From Trichomonas vaginalis G3 (lineage: Eukaryota > Parabasalia > Trichomonadida > Trichomonadidae), in contig NC_067206.1 in the NCBI RefSeq assembly GCF_026262505.1, forward strand, positions 12,892,205 to 12,956,204: DNA of 64,000 nucleotides, given 5' to 3'. Under the pieces are notes generated by a model. The model was not told the DNA's origin. It worked only from the letters and a program-made list of their open reading frames with translations, and did not search any database. Shown one piece after another: positions 1-8,926 of the stretch. A program made the position numbers and the translations under genes. Positions within the stretch are counted from its first letter, which is position 1, and every line of letters starts with the position of its first letter.

Positions 1-1922
1 TCTTCATCTTTATTTGATTTTACGACATTGCAATAACAACACATTAACTGACAATTTTCTTTGGTATGTGGTTTTTCATTATCGATTCTATCTAATGTTG
101 GTTTATTAGCATATGTAAACGCTTTACCACACATTTTGCATTTAGATGAAAGGATTAAATCGTGATAGTATTGATAGTCATCCATTGAAACATTGTTTTT
201 AGTATCCCTTTCTGCTTTTTCATCTTGTTTCTTATATGAATCAATTTTATATTTCCAATACTTTTTTGTTAATTCAAAACTTGATTCCACATTTTCTTCT
301 TCTGGATATGTTTCGTTAGGATTGAAGTTCTTATATGCTAACGCGTAACGAATCATTGATGCATTCGATGATAAAGAAAGATTATGAAGCATGTCAATTT
401 TATAAACAAATGTTTCTTCAATAATTTTATCAATTGGGTCAATCATAATTTCAACGTCTTTATTGCAATAATGAATAAAATATTCTAATCTATTCTCAAA
501 ATTTTTAGCATCATTGAGATATATTTGATAATCTGAATCGGATATTGTTTCTTGAGTTAATGCTGAATAAAATGAATCTTGAGTGAATGGTTCCACTTTA
601 TATAATTCATCTTCGTAATTCTCCCATGTGATGAATTGATAAGGGAAAAAGGATTTAACACGTGATTTATTGTTTCCGAAATCTTGAGTGAATTGGTCTA
701 ATGTTCCACCCGCTATATAATTTCTGATGTCAATAAATCTTAATTCATATGGACAGTTTGTTTTCTTTACAATGATTTGCTTAAATTGAGAAGAAGAACC
801 CAGCATTGATTTTATTTTCCATTTTGCAGTGTTTAAATCACGAAGAATTAAATTTAAATCAAACTTTCCCGAATTAAAACCTATGATATTCACTTTATTG
901 AATTCCTCATCTAGAAGTTCTTTAAATGCTTCCTTCTGTTTTTCATTTAATGTATGGGACAAAGTCCCCGCCGTTTGGTCCGTTTGCGGCTTCATTAATT
1001 CTTCATATTGTTCAATATTTGATTTAGCAACTAATGAACAGGTTGAAAATAAAAACTCAATCCAATCAGAAATAAAAGAATCACTTGATGTTAAGCAAAA
1101 ATTCCTCGTAAATGTTTTATCACGGTCTACGACCTCGCCGCTTCGGTCTGAAAGACCTTCAGGACTCAAAGAGTCCGTTTGCGGCTTTATTTTGACAGTT
1201 GATGATACCATAAATGGTTTTAAGTAAGCGTTCAAAGTTGCACATTCAGAAAGTTGAAGTTCTTCTTTAGTCTCTAATGTTTCGAAGTCAAAAGTAATAT
1301 AATATCTTGTTGGTTTATAATATTCCTGCAAATTGTGAGCTAATAGCCATTGATATATCTTCTGTTTCGTGATATGTGGTGCATATGGTTGTTGTGTGTT
1401 TTGCAATTGAACGTCTTGAATTAATCTTCCATTATTTTCTTTACATTTCTCACAATGTTTTAAAAATCTTCTTTGGTTTTTCCTTTCTGGGTCATCACGG
1501 ATAGAATATACTTCTTCTTTGCAAAAGGGGCAAACTTTATATCCTGTGAGTGCTTCAACGTCTGTAATTCTGTCAGCGTGAAGTTTTCCACATGGACTCT
1601 GTGTTAATAAAATATTTACTGTTTCAAATTCTGGATCTATCATTATTGATTCCACTAATGGAAAGTCTACCTTATTTATGTCTACGTCTTCTGGTTGAGG
1701 GTCACAATAATAAAAATCAATATTAACGTTTAACATTCTTGCTAACCTCTCACTTTCTGATGAAATGTCAAATCCTTCATATGCATCTATGGCTTCATTT
1801 AAATAACTTCTACGAGTTTTAGGATTAACACCATCAGGAATGTTATAGAAGCGTTTAAATAACCTTCTACCTTCGGCTCTTATTTGATTATCATTCATTT
1901 TAGCTGTTCCGTTTTTGTTCAT
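1..1922 (-). CDS. polB: Protein-primed DNA polymerase B (Maverick), N-terminal two-thirds visible
   Basis: This is the replicative polymerase of the Maverick. The start at 1922 (MNKNGTAKMND) matches the start of the second copy at 22716. In order, the visible part has an N-terminal region with two CxxC pairs (CPFCKEE; HCEKCKEN), a 3'-5' exonuclease with ExoI (FDFETLE) and ExoII (IIGFNSGKFDLN) motifs, and then an HNH-like CxxC/LDRIDN/CYCN block close to the window edge. The frame is open from 1922 to base 1. Unlike the second copy it carries two GC-rich in-frame inserts at about 961-995 and 1122-1190 (see findings). The polymerase palm motifs lie outside the window in this copy. Confidence 0.9.
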   Translation of the reverse strand, partial: MNKNGTAKMNDNQIRAEGRRLFKRFYNIPDGVNPKTRRSYLNEAIDAYEGFDISSESERLARMLNVNIDFYYCDPQPEDVDINKVDFPLVESIMIDPEFETVNILLTQSPCGKLHADRITDVEALTGYKVCPFCKEEVYSIRDDPERKNQRRFLKHCEKCKENNGRLIQDVQLQNTQQPYAPHITKQKIYQWLLAHNLQEYYKPTRYYITFDFETLETKEELQLSECATLNAYLKPFMVSSTVKIKPQTDSLSPEGLSDRSGEVVDRDKTFTRNFCLTSSDSFISDWIEFLFSTCSLVAKSNIEQYEELMKPQTDQTAGTLSHTLNEKQKEAFKELLDEEFNKVNIIGFNSGKFDLNLILRDLNTAKWKIKSMLGSSSQFKQIIVKKTNCPYELRFIDIRNYIAGGTLDQFTQDFGNNKSRVKSFFPYQFITWENYEDELYKVEPFTQDSFYSALTQETISDSDYQIYLNDAKNFENRLEYFIHYCNKDVEIMIDPIDKIIEETFVYKIDMLHNLSLSSNASMIRYALAYKNFNPNETYPEEENVESSFELTKKYWKYKIDSYKKQDEKAERDTKNNVSMDDYQYYHDLILSSKCKMCGKAFTYANKPTLDRIDNEKPHTKENCQLMCCYCNVVKSNKDE

Positions 1923-1986
1923 TTATGTAAGAATAAAAAATTAAAAAATAAATAAAAATAAAGTTTATTTTTTTTAAAGTCCAGGG

Positions 1987-3093
1987 CTAAAGTCCATAAA
2001 ATGAATTAAGAACACATAAATTTTTATCATCTGCGACGTGACGAATACATTTTAATTTACTCAAGAATGCGTACCCTGATACATTAAATCTAATTCCTGT
2101 CTTATTTAATTTCACAACTTTGAAAAGGAATGTATGAATAGCTATAAAATGATGAGATGATGTTTTATGGGTTGCTTCCATTTTTTCTGAAATAAATGAA
2201 TAAATATAATGTTTATAAGTTTTCATATCTTTTATATTCTTAATAACGAATGGTATAGACCTTTCAACTTCGTCTTCCTTCGGTGCTGTTCTTTCATATG
2301 AAACATTATTAGTATCTTCAATAATGAAACCACAATCGCATAAAATTTTATATGTACCAATTGTTTCTTTTGATATTTTATCTAACAAATCAAAAACTTT
2401 ATCAACACCTGTACATTTATTTAAATAATAATTTGTGTAAATATCATGGTCTTCTTTCTTAATCGTATTTGTTGCATATGTTACATTTTTCAGTGCTTTT
2501 TTGAATTTTTCAGAATCAAGAGGAGGTGAAAGTAATATACATGGATAATCTCCATCGTCAATAAATTGTAACTTATGTTTATGAATAAATTTTGTGCCTT
2601 CTTCTGAAAGTGTTTCATCTATTTCACCATCTAATAAATTTTTAGTAGATTCCAAAAAGTAATTTTTATATCTTTCTTCATGAGATTTTTGAACTTCTGA
2701 TTCTGAAGCTGGGATATTCATTAAACCCTCTACTTCATTCTCATTATATTTTTCAACTTCTCTTAATTCCTTAATTTTTTCATCTATTTCATCTCTTATT
2801 TTTTCCAGTCTTTCAATTTCATCATATTCATCATCTTTAATCCGTTCTTCATAATATTCAGGGAAAACATCAGGTTCTTTAGGTTTTTCTTCTTCAGATG
2901 TGGGATATAAGAAATTTATAACATCATCTTTATTCATTTTTCCATCATAATCTAAATCATTTAATAACTCCGCGAATTTTTGACAATTTCTTAAATAATA
3001 TTTATTAACTTCATAACTCGCCTCCTCTAATATATCCTTTATTTCCTCGTTTGTGAATCCCAATTTTTTAACGTCGTTAGTCTTGACACTCAT
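1987..3093 (-). CDS. Maverick protein of unknown function (first gene from the terminus)
   Basis: This 368-residue acidic, lysine-rich protein starts MSVKTNDVKKLGF. The ATG at 3093 is preferred over one two codons upstream because the second copy (21537) begins at the equivalent ATG and both are preceded by the same TTCGTA(A/T)GAAA motif. A charged, probably coiled-coil stretch lies at about residues 90-120. It is followed by polB with a gap of about 65 bases, so the two likely form one early block reading away from the terminus. A short GC-rich motif (GGACTTTAGCCCTGGACTTT) covers its stop codon and is conserved in the other copy. I recognise no domain. It could be a terminal-protein or DNA-binding candidate from its position beside a protein-primed polymerase, but that is only inference. 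Confidence 0.8.
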   Translation of the reverse strand: MSVKTNDVKKLGFTNEEIKDILEEASYEVNKYYLRNCQKFAELLNDLDYDGKMNKDDVINFLYPTSEEEKPKEPDVFPEYYEERIKDDEYDEIERLEKIRDEIDEKIKELREVEKYNENEVEGLMNIPASESEVQKSHEERYKNYFLESTKNLLDGEIDETLSEEGTKFIHKHKLQFIDDGDYPCILLSPPLDSEKFKKALKNVTYATNTIKKEDHDIYTNYYLNKCTGVDKVFDLLDKISKETIGTYKILCDCGFIIEDTNNVSYERTAPKEDEVERSIPFVIKNIKDMKTYKHYIYSFISEKMEATHKTSSHHFIAIHTFLFKVVKLNKTGIRFNVSGYAFLSKLKCIRHVADDKNLCVLNSFYGL

Positions 3094-3237
3094 TTTCATA
3101 CGAATTAAAAAAATAAATTATTCAAAAAATGTAAGACATGAATTTTTAAAGTTTATTTTTTTATTTTTTTTATTTTTTTTTATTTCATTATGTATGGGTT
3201 TAGTGAAAATTTCTTACGATTCTGAAAATTTTTAAAT

Positions 3238-3534
3238 CTTGATTTATTCAAAAACGTAAGAATAAAAACCGTAAAAATCATACATTTTTTACTTCATATG
3301 TAAAAAAAAATGATACAAAATCGCTCAAAAATGTATGAATTCTTACGTTTACAAAAAAAGTCACAAAACCCGTCAACATATACTACTTGATTTATTCAAA
3401 AACGTAAGAATAAAAACCGTAAGAATCATACATTTTTACTTCATATGTTAAAAAAAATGATACAAAATCGTTCAATATTGTATGAATTCTTACGTTTACA
3501 AAAAAAGTCACACGACCCTTCAACATATACTACT
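3238..3534. repeat. Tandem duplication of the Maverick terminus
   Basis: Two copies of a segment of about 150 bases lie head to tail (about 3238-3387 and 3388-3534). Each ends in ACATATACTACT and contains ACGTTTACAAAAAAAGTCAC. They differ at a handful of positions. The unit equals the outermost part of a Maverick terminal inverted repeat, so this element carries its tip twice. Confidence 0.85.
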
Positions 3535-4207
3535 TGCTACCCTTTCAATTGTCCATGTTGATTCTAGACAATTATGAGCTAGTTTAAAGTGTTTCAATCT
3601 TGACGTCTAAAAATATTTATAGGAAATTTGCTATAACAAGATACACTAATATTTAATATGCTGAAATTGTAGCTTATTTAAGAATACCTTGAATTCACCA
3701 ATTGGTCGTTATTTAGCAATGGAAAGAACAAGTTTCAAATTCATTTGCATGATAATGATGTAAAATTAGTTTTATGATTTAATACTGATCTACTTCTGTA
3801 GTGATTTTCAAAGTCACTTGCAGTGAATTATGAATGTTTCATGATAGTTTTGATGTCTTCTATATCGAAGATATCAAAGAGATTATTGTTTTGAATATAT
3901 TCTTTGATATGAGAACCAATATATTCGAAATTAGGAACAATTCCTCGACTCATGAAAATTTGTAAATTATTGAAAAAAGAGGTATTTGTCTCTAATTTTT
4001 ATTCAAAATAGTCGATTTGAAACAACATTCTTTAATAATTAAAATAAATCAGAAATAACTCAAGATTGTATTACCAGATTTTATCTAAACATTGTCATCT
4101 GCATATTCATATCATGTATAGTCTATTGCTATAGTTTTAAGCCAGAATTTTAGTAATAAGGATTTTTTTTACAAAAGGGGGAAAAATATAAAAAATAAAT
4201 TTTTTTT
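3535..4207. other. Spacer between Maverick end and ATPase gene
   Basis: This AT-rich spacer holds no full-length gene. The only coding trace is a short minus-strand fragment at 3828-3953, listed separately. The run up to the ATG at 4208 is a homopolymeric T/A stretch with no clear initiator. Confidence 0.6.
3828..3953 (-). pseudogene. Fragment of a Trichomonas ankyrin-family-like protein
   Basis: A 41-codon frame (MSRGIVPNFEYIG...IEDIKTIMKHS) reads in the style of the N-terminal region that precedes ankyrin repeats in large trichomonad protein families. The frame stays open for some 17 codons upstream of this Met before a stop, and stops directly after KHS. It is therefore a remnant rather than a gene. 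The family assignment is from memory of the sequence style and is uncertain. Confidence 0.35.
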
Positions 4208-5341
4208 ATGGCACGAAATTCAAGTAATTCCAGGCTCAGGAAAATTGTTGGATGGAGTATACTCATTCTATTTATTAGTATCATTATTTTCATTCTCACG
4301 CTTAGGAAGCCTTTCGTTCGCCATACAGGAAGAATTCCTTATGGATGGGATTCCAAGTTGAATAAAACACTTCATCAGTACATTAGCACAGTTCCTACCC
4401 GCCATGTAGTTATATTGACTGGTGGTTATCAATCAGGAAAAACACGTGCTTTGGAAGAAGTTCAATATGAATTGCTTCGAGGTGATAGTTTTGTTATTAA
4501 TGTCGATTTCTCAACAGCAAGAAATACAAATGATATAATCGGCCTAGTTAAAACAGCTGTTTTCTCGGGATTAGCAATGCTTAAGCAACCTACCGGTGCT
4601 CAAAGAAGATTTTTAGTAAAATACTTACCACCACAGTCATCAGAGGTAATATATGGCATTCATTCAGTTTATTCTCAATTGTATTTCGTTTTATCGTCGA
4701 AAATTGATTTACTTCATAATGGCACAATTGGATGGTCAGAATTCTTCAATAGCCTTGAGGAAGTTAACCAGTATATTCCTGTTGCTTGCCTCTTCAATTC
4801 TATCGATAATATCATTGTTCATTGCCCAGAGCTATTTAATGCATTACTGAACAGATTCGCTCTCAGAAAAGACTATGTTGATTACGTCCCCATTATCTGC
4901 GAGCTCAGAGATACTTCCCTTAGAACAAAATTTTCATTATTTGATTCGAGTATCAAAATTTACGAACTGGATGAAGTTTTCCAGCCAGAAAAGGTATTCG
5001 TTAAAAGCAATAAGATTTTCACGGTCAATGAACTCAAAGCGATTACTTCCAGATTTGGATACCATGGAGGCATCTTCGAGAGAGTATTTGAAGACCTCAA
5101 GCATGGCCGTAAACTTGCGGACGCTCTCGATTCTGTTTCTGAGTTCGTTAGCAAAGATTTATCAAAACTTAATATTTCAAAGGAACTTGCACTTAAAGTC
5201 TGCGGAAATCAGACTGTTATTGCACCCTCTGAAATCAATGAGTTTCATCCGCTCCTTGTGAAAGGATACATCTGGATGAGCGAAGATTATCGTTTTAAGT
5301 TTGCACATGTTGGAATCAAAGACTATATATGTAATCATTAA
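4208..5341 (+). CDS. Membrane-anchored P-loop ATPase (ATPase_2/AAA-like)
   Basis: This 377-residue protein has a single hydrophobic segment at residues 13-31 preceded by a basic N-terminus (RNSSNSRLRK). It reads as an N-in signal anchor with the ATPase on the far side, or as a simple membrane tether. A Walker A motif GGYQSGKT lies at 72-79 after a hydrophobic beta strand (HVVILT). A VACLFNSIDNII stretch near residue 195 is a Walker B candidate. The layout matches the archaeal-type ATPase_2/STAND-like NTPases that trichomonads carry in several copies. The frame is intact. The start is preceded by poly-T with no obvious initiator. The substrate is unknown. Confidence 0.75.
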   Translation: MARNSSNSRLRKIVGWSILILFISIIIFILTLRKPFVRHTGRIPYGWDSKLNKTLHQYISTVPTRHVVILTGGYQSGKTRALEEVQYELLRGDSFVINVDFSTARNTNDIIGLVKTAVFSGLAMLKQPTGAQRRFLVKYLPPQSSEVIYGIHSVYSQLYFVLSSKIDLLHNGTIGWSEFFNSLEEVNQYIPVACLFNSIDNIIVHCPELFNALLNRFALRKDYVDYVPIICELRDTSLRTKFSLFDSSIKIYELDEVFQPEKVFVKSNKIFTVNELKAITSRFGYHGGIFERVFEDLKHGRKLADALDSVSEFVSKDLSKLNISKELALKVCGNQTVIAPSEINEFHPLLVKGYIWMSEDYRFKFAHVGIKDYICNH

Positions 5342-5835
5342 GTTAAAATAAACAGTGTTTTTCTCATAATACTTAAAAATACAAATGTTTTTCTTTCATC
5401 TTTTGAAGCCAATAAATATATCAAAAATCTCCAAGAAAGCTTTAGACATATATTCCTTTGTCCTTATAAATTACTACTTTGAAATGCTATACTGACTGAT
5501 TTTTGTTATAATATAATTTCTTTCTTTTCTTAAATTATAATACAAACATGCAATATCTTTACTTAATTTCTCTAATGCCACAACACTTGTCCATATCACA
5601 TTACAAATTTCAATCTTCTAATAATTTACGTTTTTGGATAAAAATCTTATTGATTTCGACTTTCTTATTGCTATTTTATTATTCCATATATATGAATTAA
5701 ATCAAAATTCAAAATTTATATTCCAATTCTTTGCAGTGATTGTTTTCCACATGTATGACATAGTATTATTCTCACAATGAATTTTAAAGATATTTTAGAT
5801 GGTAAAATGTTGATATATGACTTTTAAATTTTTTA
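5342..5835. other. Spacer, nothing recognised
   Basis: About 490 bases of AT-rich sequence between two genes on the same strand. I see no open frame, RNA gene or repeat in it. Confidence 0.6.
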
Positions 5836-7242
5836 ATGTCTGAACAAGACGTTAATCCAAATAGATACAATGAGCTACGAAGCATCTGTCAATACCACAT
5901 AGATATATATAATGCGTTATACCAGCTGAAAACTGAAAATGATGAAGATTTAAAGTCAATTTACAAACAAATCAAAACAGAATTGATTGACTCAAAGAAC
6001 CGTCATCCTAAAAGCATTATAAAAGATATTTTAATGATCATTCCGTATAACAATCGCTATACAAAGTCATATTTGACACTTGCCAAATTCGTTTGTGATG
6101 ATTATCATATAACAGAAGTCAGCGATATCCCAATAGTATCAAGTTTCCTGTTTTATAAAGAATATGGAATTAAATTAGACAAATATACTGATTTTGAAAA
6201 AAATTATTTAGGAAAGCTCGACATTCATACAGAAGATACGATTTACAAAGCAATTATGTATAATGACCTAGAAAAATTCATCTATTTCATAGAAAGAGAA
6301 GGATTTGATAAAAATCAAAGACTTATAAGCAGTTTATATCCAGATTATTATGGATATTCATTACTTGAATTATGTTGTTATCATGGAGCAGTAGATTGTT
6401 TCAAGTTCTTAATAACGAAATTCAACTTCATAATAACAGGAGTATGTCTTCAATTTTCATTTTTAGGCGGAAACAAAGATATCATGAGTGAATGTTTGAA
6501 ATATAAAGAACCCTATGGTCAATGCATGAGATATGCAATTATTTCACACAACATTGATTTTGTTACATTTTTAATGAATGAATACAATTTAGAGATTTAT
6601 TTATTTTTTTGTGCTCGTTATAATAATCTTGAATCCCTTTTAGTTTATTTTGATCAAACTAATGATATTAACACAGGTTTTTTATATTCAGCAGAGTTTG
6701 ACATCCCATCTCTTTGCGAATATTTTCTCTCTCATGGTGCAAATATTAATGAAAAATATGATGATGGAAAAACAGCTCTTCATTATGCAGCAGAACGTAA
6801 TAGCAAAGAAACTGCTGAACTTCTTATTTTTCATGGTATAAATATCAATGAAAAAGATGATAATGGGGAAATTGCTCTTAATTATGCAGCACGTTATAAT
6901 AGTAAAGAAACTGCAGAACTTCTTATTTTGTATGGTGCAGATATCAATGAAAAAGATGATAATGGAAAAACACCTCTTCATTATGCAGCATATTATAATA
7001 GTAAAGAAACAGCCGAACTCCTTATTTCACTTGGTGCAGATATCAATGAAAAAGATGAATTTGGAGGAACACCTCTTCATCAAGCAGCATATAAAAATAG
7101 CAAAGAAATAGCCGAACTTCTAATTTCACATGGTGCAAAAATCAATGAAAGAGATAAATATGGAATTACAGCTCTTCATATTGCATTAGGTAATATTAAT
7201 AAAGAAACAGCTGAACTTCTTATTTCGCATGGTGCAAAATAA
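5836..7242 (+). CDS. DUF3447/ankyrin-repeat protein
   Basis: This 468-residue protein is of the large trichomonad ankyrin family. Residues 1-150 form the family's alpha-helical N-terminus (SEQDVNPNRYNELRS...). About 150-290 is the DUF3447-like region with LLELCCYHGAVDCFK and MSECLKYK. From about 290 to the end there are five to six 33-residue ankyrin repeats with the pattern DDNGKTPLHYAA...KETAELLISLGADINEK. The repeats are very similar at DNA level, which favours unequal exchange. The protein ends inside a repeat (LLISHGAK) just before a stop. Ankyrin proteins are binding scaffolds and the partner is unknown. A decayed partial duplicate follows immediately. Confidence 0.92.
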   Translation: MSEQDVNPNRYNELRSICQYHIDIYNALYQLKTENDEDLKSIYKQIKTELIDSKNRHPKSIIKDILMIIPYNNRYTKSYLTLAKFVCDDYHITEVSDIPIVSSFLFYKEYGIKLDKYTDFEKNYLGKLDIHTEDTIYKAIMYNDLEKFIYFIEREGFDKNQRLISSLYPDYYGYSLLELCCYHGAVDCFKFLITKFNFIITGVCLQFSFLGGNKDIMSECLKYKEPYGQCMRYAIISHNIDFVTFLMNEYNLEIYLFFCARYNNLESLLVYFDQTNDINTGFLYSAEFDIPSLCEYFLSHGANINEKYDDGKTALHYAAERNSKETAELLIFHGININEKDDNGEIALNYAARYNSKETAELLILYGADINEKDDNGKTPLHYAAYYNSKETAELLISLGADINEKDEFGGTPLHQAAYKNSKEIAELLISHGAKINERDKYGITALHIALGNINKETAELLISHGAK

Positions 7243-7267
7243 TACTATTCTTTGCATATATTTTTAA

Positions 7268-7720
7268 GTGAATTATATATATTATGGATATTCATTACTT
7301 GAATTATGTTGTTATCATGGAGCAGTAGATTGTTTCAAGTTATTAATAACGAAATTTAACTCCAAAATAACAGGAATATGTCTTCAATTTTCATTTTTAG
7401 GCAGAAACAAAGATATCATGAGTGAATGTTTGAAATCTCAAACACCAAATCATGTATGCATGATATATGCAATTATTTCACACAACATTGATTTTGTTAC
7501 ATTTTTAATGATTGTGCTCCTTATAATTTAGAAGATTTTGAATTGTATCAATGAAAAAGTTGAATATAGAGAATCCACTTTTTATAACGCAGTTATAAAA
7601 TATCGTAAAGAAACTACTGAACTTCTTATTTCACAATGTGCAAATATCAATTTAAAAAACGGTAACATAATATTGAAGATGAAATATTTCATTTTTCAAA
7701 CGAATAACAATTCTTATGTA
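7268..7720 (+). pseudogene. Decayed partial duplicate of the preceding ankyrin gene
   Basis: The stretch repeats the DUF3447-like region of the upstream gene nearly word for word (GYSLLELCCYHGAVDCFK; QFSFLGRNKDIMSECLK; YAIISHNIDFVTFLM). It then jumps, after a stop and a frame change near 7530, to a single ankyrin-like unit (KETTELLISQCANIN). It lacks the N-terminal 170 residues and most repeats. This looks like a tandem duplication of an internal segment followed by deletion, and it has no start region of its own. Confidence 0.8.
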
Positions 7721-8027
7721 TAAATCCATATTTTAATATATCATCTTCAAGATCTGAAACATGTTCAACAGATGATTGCTCCCTGTGATGTTGATCTTCT
7801 CCCTCACTATTTTTTTGCATCTTCATTGGCTTCTTCTGGTTGCTTCTCTTCTTATTTTTCTTCATTTTGAGGTTAGTTTTCTTCTTGTTGTGAATGATAA
7901 ACTGACCAAAAATTGTTTTGAGAGCGGCAATAAAGTGTTGGTAAGTCATCTTTGGCTTTCTTTTCTTCTTTGATTCTTGGTTTATCTTTTTGAACGTATA
8001 TCTTGCAAAATATTCAGCACAACTCAT
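7689..8027 (-). CDS. Lysine-rich hypothetical protein or gene fragment
   Basis: A 112-codon frame reads MSCAEYFARYTFKK followed by a highly basic stretch with many KKK runs and an acidic, His-rich tail. Upstream on the same strand another frame (about 8030-8110) also reads protein-like and ends just before this ATG. The frame may therefore be the broken C-terminal part of a longer gene. The composition is low-complexity and nothing is recognised. It may not be a gene. Confidence 0.25.
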   Translation of the reverse strand: MSCAEYFARYTFKKINQESKKKRKPKMTYQHFIAALKTIFGQFIIHNKKKTNLKMKKNKKRSNQKKPMKMQKNSEGEDQHHREQSSVEHVSDLEDDILKYGFIHKNCYSFEK

Positions 8028-8259
8028 AGCATATCAATTCCTTTAATAGGAATATCTTTGATGTCTGGATTTTGCGTGATAATTTTTTCGTTCTTTGATG
8101 TTGGAAAAGCTGGAATCTGTTATGAACTAATTCTTTCGAACATTGTTTTTTTCATTTCAAATTTTAGTATACAATGCATTTATATATCATAGGCTTGAAA
8201 ATTTTCTTAAAATTATCGCCACAAGGGAAAAGAATTGGGCTAGTGAAAAATTGGCGTCA

Positions 8260-8840
8260 CAATGGCGTGGCATGTAAACTATTCAATTTTGAGTGTAAAC
8301 TACTCAATTTGAGTACCTGGGTCATAATGGCAAAAAATTGAGAAGGGCCGCGTCACATGTAAAGTGTCAAAAAAAATTTTTTTTTCTTGTACATCTGAGA
8401 AATACTGGCTAGTGCCCCTTCTGGTCTTTCATGTGCCGGAAGGAGTGGTTTTTGCCAGTATTGCCGCTCCTTCCGGCATAATCTTTGAATTTAGAAAATA
8501 TGGTGGCAAGTGCATTCTGGTACCACGGGTGCACTTGCCGCGACCTACAATTGCGAGTGTCTGCTGCTTCAGATAAAAGAAGCAGCAGACACTCGCAATG
8601 CGAAACAAAGTTCGCCAGAAAGACTAGAAGGGGGTCCTTTCTCAAGGTCAGGGCCCCCTTCTAGTCTTTCATGAGAAGCATTGTCTCTCGTCCAGCGCAT
8701 CTCAGGCTCCGATTCTCTCTCATAAAAAATTTGACAAGTAAATTACTTTGTAAATTATGACGCCTCGGTATTGAATTTTTTGGCATGTGACGCCATAAAG
8801 TATTCAATATTGAGTACTTTACGAACCCTTTATAAACCTA
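8260..8840. mobile_element. Foldback (long inverted-repeat) element, non-coding
   Basis: Roughly the first and last 100 bases are diverged inverted copies of each other. Both carry GTAAA(C/G)TACTCAAT, GGCGTCAC or GCGTCACATG, and GGCAAAAAATT blocks (left about 8260-8380, right about 8715-8840). The centre is unusually GC-rich for the region and consists of a chain of hairpins (see next entry). No transposase frame is present. Subterminal GTAAAGTATTCAA also occurs at the left end of the pogo-like transposon at 42261, which suggests a Tc1/pogo-type parent. The exact ends are uncertain. Confidence 0.6.
8434..8670. repeat. Chain of four strong hairpins
   Basis: There are four consecutive perfect inverted repeats. 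Arms of 12 bases at 8434-8445/8467-8478 (TGCCGGAAGGAG). Arms of 10 bases at 8505-8514/8530-8539 (GGCAAGTGCA). Arms of 19 bases at 8551-8569/8580-8598 with a 10-base loop. Arms of 17 bases at 8618-8634/8654-8670 (GAAAGACTAGAAGGGGG). A further CCCCTTCTGGTCTTTCATG near 8415 resembles the right arm of the last hairpin. Confidence 0.9.
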
Positions 8841-8926
8841 AAATAATTCCAAAATTTACATTAATTTTTGGATTTGATCATTACAAATCATTTCATATAA
8901 CTATACAGATAATAAAAATCTACTTA

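Larger units (their letters stand above)
1..3534 (-). mobile_element. Maverick/Polinton element, terminal part (continues beyond left edge)
   Basis: This is the end of a Maverick element. It carries a protein-primed family B polymerase gene and a companion gene, both on the minus strand, and both nearly identical to the start of the full element at 21293-39612. The outer boundary is placed at 3534 because the sequence there, read inward, begins AGTAGTATATG, matching the terminus of the full element (AGTAGTATATATGACG). The visible part looks whole. Its other end, its target duplication and its total length are outside the window. The near identity of its genes to the other copy suggests a young insertion. 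Confidence 0.9.

Noticed and set aside
829-1227. 132-codon plus-strand frame inside the left polB
   Set aside because: It is antisense to polB, which is open on the minus strand and conserved with the copy at 22716; the frame owes part of its length to the GC-rich inserts.
3053-3235. 60-codon plus-strand frame near the left Maverick terminus
   Set aside because: It overlaps the start of the minus-strand gene and consists of T-rich spacer translated as Phe/Leu.
8364-8645. Overlapping 70- and 78-codon frames in the hairpin region
   Set aside because: They arise from GC-rich palindromes that lack stops; there is no coding character or start context.
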